Source: Curtobacterium sp. Leaf183 (GTDB lineage Bacteria > Actinomycetota > Actinomycetes > Actinomycetales > Microbacteriaceae). Taken from it: DNA of 33,572 bases. Shown in pieces: positions 32,701-33,572 of the stretch. The position numbers were made by a program, and so were the translations under genes. How positions within the stretch are numbered: position 1 is the stretch's first letter; each line of letters opens with the position of its first letter. Under the pieces are notes generated by a model, which ran no database searches, was not told the origin of the DNA, and was given only the letters and a program-made list of their open reading frames with translations. The stretch covers positions 482,047 through 515,618 of the forward strand of contig NZ_LMPO01000009.1 of NCBI RefSeq assembly GCF_001424385.1, read 5' to 3'.

Positions 32701-33521
32701 GGATCTCGGTCCGCGAGAAGACCGTCAACTACGTCATCCTGACGCTGTTCGCGCTGTTCGCGATCATCCCGCTGATCGGGGTGCTGCTGTCGTCGGTCAC
32801 CCCGTCGGCGCAGAACTCGGGTGGCTTCAGCGTGCCGTCCACCATCGACCTCGGGAACTTCGGCGCCGCCTGGAACCAGGGGCACTTCGCGTCGTACATG
32901 CTGTCGAGCGTGCTGGTGACGGTGTCGGTCGTCGTGCTCACCACCGTCCTCGCCGTCTTCGCGGGGTTCGCCTTCGCACGGCTCGACTTCTTCGGGTCGA
33001 ACGTGATCTTCTTCGTGATGCTCGCCGGCCTGATGCTGCCGGCCGAGGCGTTCATCATCCCGCTCTACTTCAACCTGCGCTCGGTCGGCCTGACCGACAC
33101 CTACACGAGCCTGATCCTGCCGCAGACCGCGCAGTCCCTGGCGTTCGGCATCTTCTGGATGCGCAGCCAGTTCCGCGCCTTCCCCGGCGAGGTGATCGAG
33201 GCCGCGCGGCTCGACGGCGCCCGCGACGTCAAGTTGCTGTGGCAGGTGATCGTGCCCGCGGCCGTCGCGCCGATCATGACGATGGCGCTGCTGATCACGA
33301 TGTGGACGTGGAACGAGTTCCTGCTCCCCCTGGTCCTCATCACCAGTGAGGACCACCGCACCGCGCCCCTCGGCCTGGCCTTCTTCAAGGGCGCGCACCT
33401 GACCGACTACTCGTTGCTCTCCGCTGCGGGGGTGATCGTCGCGCTGCCGATCGTGGTCCTGTACTTCTTCCTGCAGAAGCGGTTCATCTCGGGGATGCTC
33501 GGCGGCTTCGCCGACCGCTGA
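32697..33521 (+). CDS. ABC sugar transporter permease (MalG-like)
   Basis: A 274-residue permease, the last gene of the operon. Six predicted spans start V-I-L-T-L-F-A-L-F-A-I-I-P. The EAA loop is E-A-A-R-L-D-G-A-R-D-V-K-L-L-W-Q-V-I-V-P, and the C-terminus F-F-L-Q-K-R-F-I-S-G-M-L-G-G is typical of MalG-type permeases. ATG 32697 overlaps the preceding stop. No ATPase gene follows; a hairpin begins immediately after the stop codon. Confidence 0.93.
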   Translation: MRISVREKTVNYVILTLFALFAIIPLIGVLLSSVTPSAQNSGGFSVPSTIDLGNFGAAWNQGHFASYMLSSVLVTVSVVVLTTVLAVFAGFAFARLDFFGSNVIFFVMLAGLMLPAEAFIIPLYFNLRSVGLTDTYTSLILPQTAQSLAFGIFWMRSQFRAFPGEVIEAARLDGARDVKLLWQVIVPAAVAPIMTMALLITMWTWNEFLLPLVLITSEDHRTAPLGLAFFKGAHLTDYSLLSAAGVIVALPIVVLYFFLQKRFISGMLGGFADR

Positions 33522-33548
33522 CCCGGCCACCCCTGATCCGTGGCCGGG
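33522..33548 (+). terminator. Terminator hairpin after the permease operon
   Basis: CCCGGCCAC (33522-33530) pairs perfectly with GTGGCCGGG (33540-33548) over a 9-nt loop, starting at the base after the stop. No T-tract follows. Confidence 0.6.
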
Positions 33549-33572
33549 ATCGGATTGGAGGCTCGTGGCGGG

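Noticed and set aside
33557..33572. Start of another gene at GTG 33565
   Set aside because: A GGAG lies 4 nt before it, but only two codons remain in the window, so nothing can be supported.

Overview
This is a 33.6 kb stretch of high-GC actinobacterial chromosome. Several things suggest a member of the Microbacteriaceae, with Curtobacterium-like gene content as my best guess (inference from gene types and GC; no marker gene is present): ABC sugar importers with regulators but no ATPase of their own, Tat and lipoprotein substrate-binding proteins, a PPK2, an LCP protein, and many promoters whose -10 box (TAnnnT) lies 6-7 nt before the start codon, as expected for leaderless mRNAs. I see no rRNA, tRNA, CRISPR array, transposase or integrase. 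No gene-free stretch exceeds 300 bases; the longest are about 200 nt (29186-29383) and 177 nt (9101-9277), and both are regulatory.

Layout. (1) 1-4546 is a defence/stress-type accessory block. A minus-strand operon holds an MbcA/ParS-like antitoxin, a RES-domain toxin and a zinc-ribbon PD-(D/E)XK nuclease. An orphan copper sensor CsoR with its operator follows, then a DUF4287 protein. Next is a reverse transcriptase with retron hallmarks, preceded by a roughly 150-nt structured, inverted-repeat-bounded RNA region with its own promoter; this is the most interesting item in the window. (2) 4586-7867 holds housekeeping and hypothetical genes: a histidine phosphatase with a degenerate motif, DUF1684, RidA, a membrane-tailed SDR and a small membrane protein. 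(3) 7883-15953 is an alpha-mannoside-type locus. A ROK repressor is divergent from an operon of two permeases, a Tat lipoprotein binding protein, two Gfo/Idh/MocA oxidoreductases and a GH125 exo-alpha-mannosidase. (4) 16028-26896 holds mostly single genes: glyoxalase-fold protein, stress-type SDR, an MFS exporter with a coupled small membrane protein and a divergent TetR regulator, an epimerase-like SDR, an LppP/LprE lipoprotein, PPK2, a UvrA2-like ATPase, an LCP protein and an aldo/keto reductase. (5) 27051-33521 is a second sugar locus. DeoR-type repressor and GH4 glycosidase genes are divergent from a PfkB kinase gene broken by an in-frame TAG, followed by a binding protein and two permeases.

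How the parts may work together. Each sugar locus pairs a repressor, transcribed divergently across a repeat-containing operator region, with an importer that must borrow an ATPase encoded elsewhere (MsiK-type sharing is known in actinobacteria). Locus 3 would import short mannosides and trim them with GH125. Locus 5 would import a disaccharide, phosphorylate it with the PfkB kinase and cleave it with the NAD-dependent GH4 enzyme; the nonsense codon in the kinase would interrupt that route unless it is read through or is a sequencing error. All assignments come from reading the sequence by eye; no database search was run.
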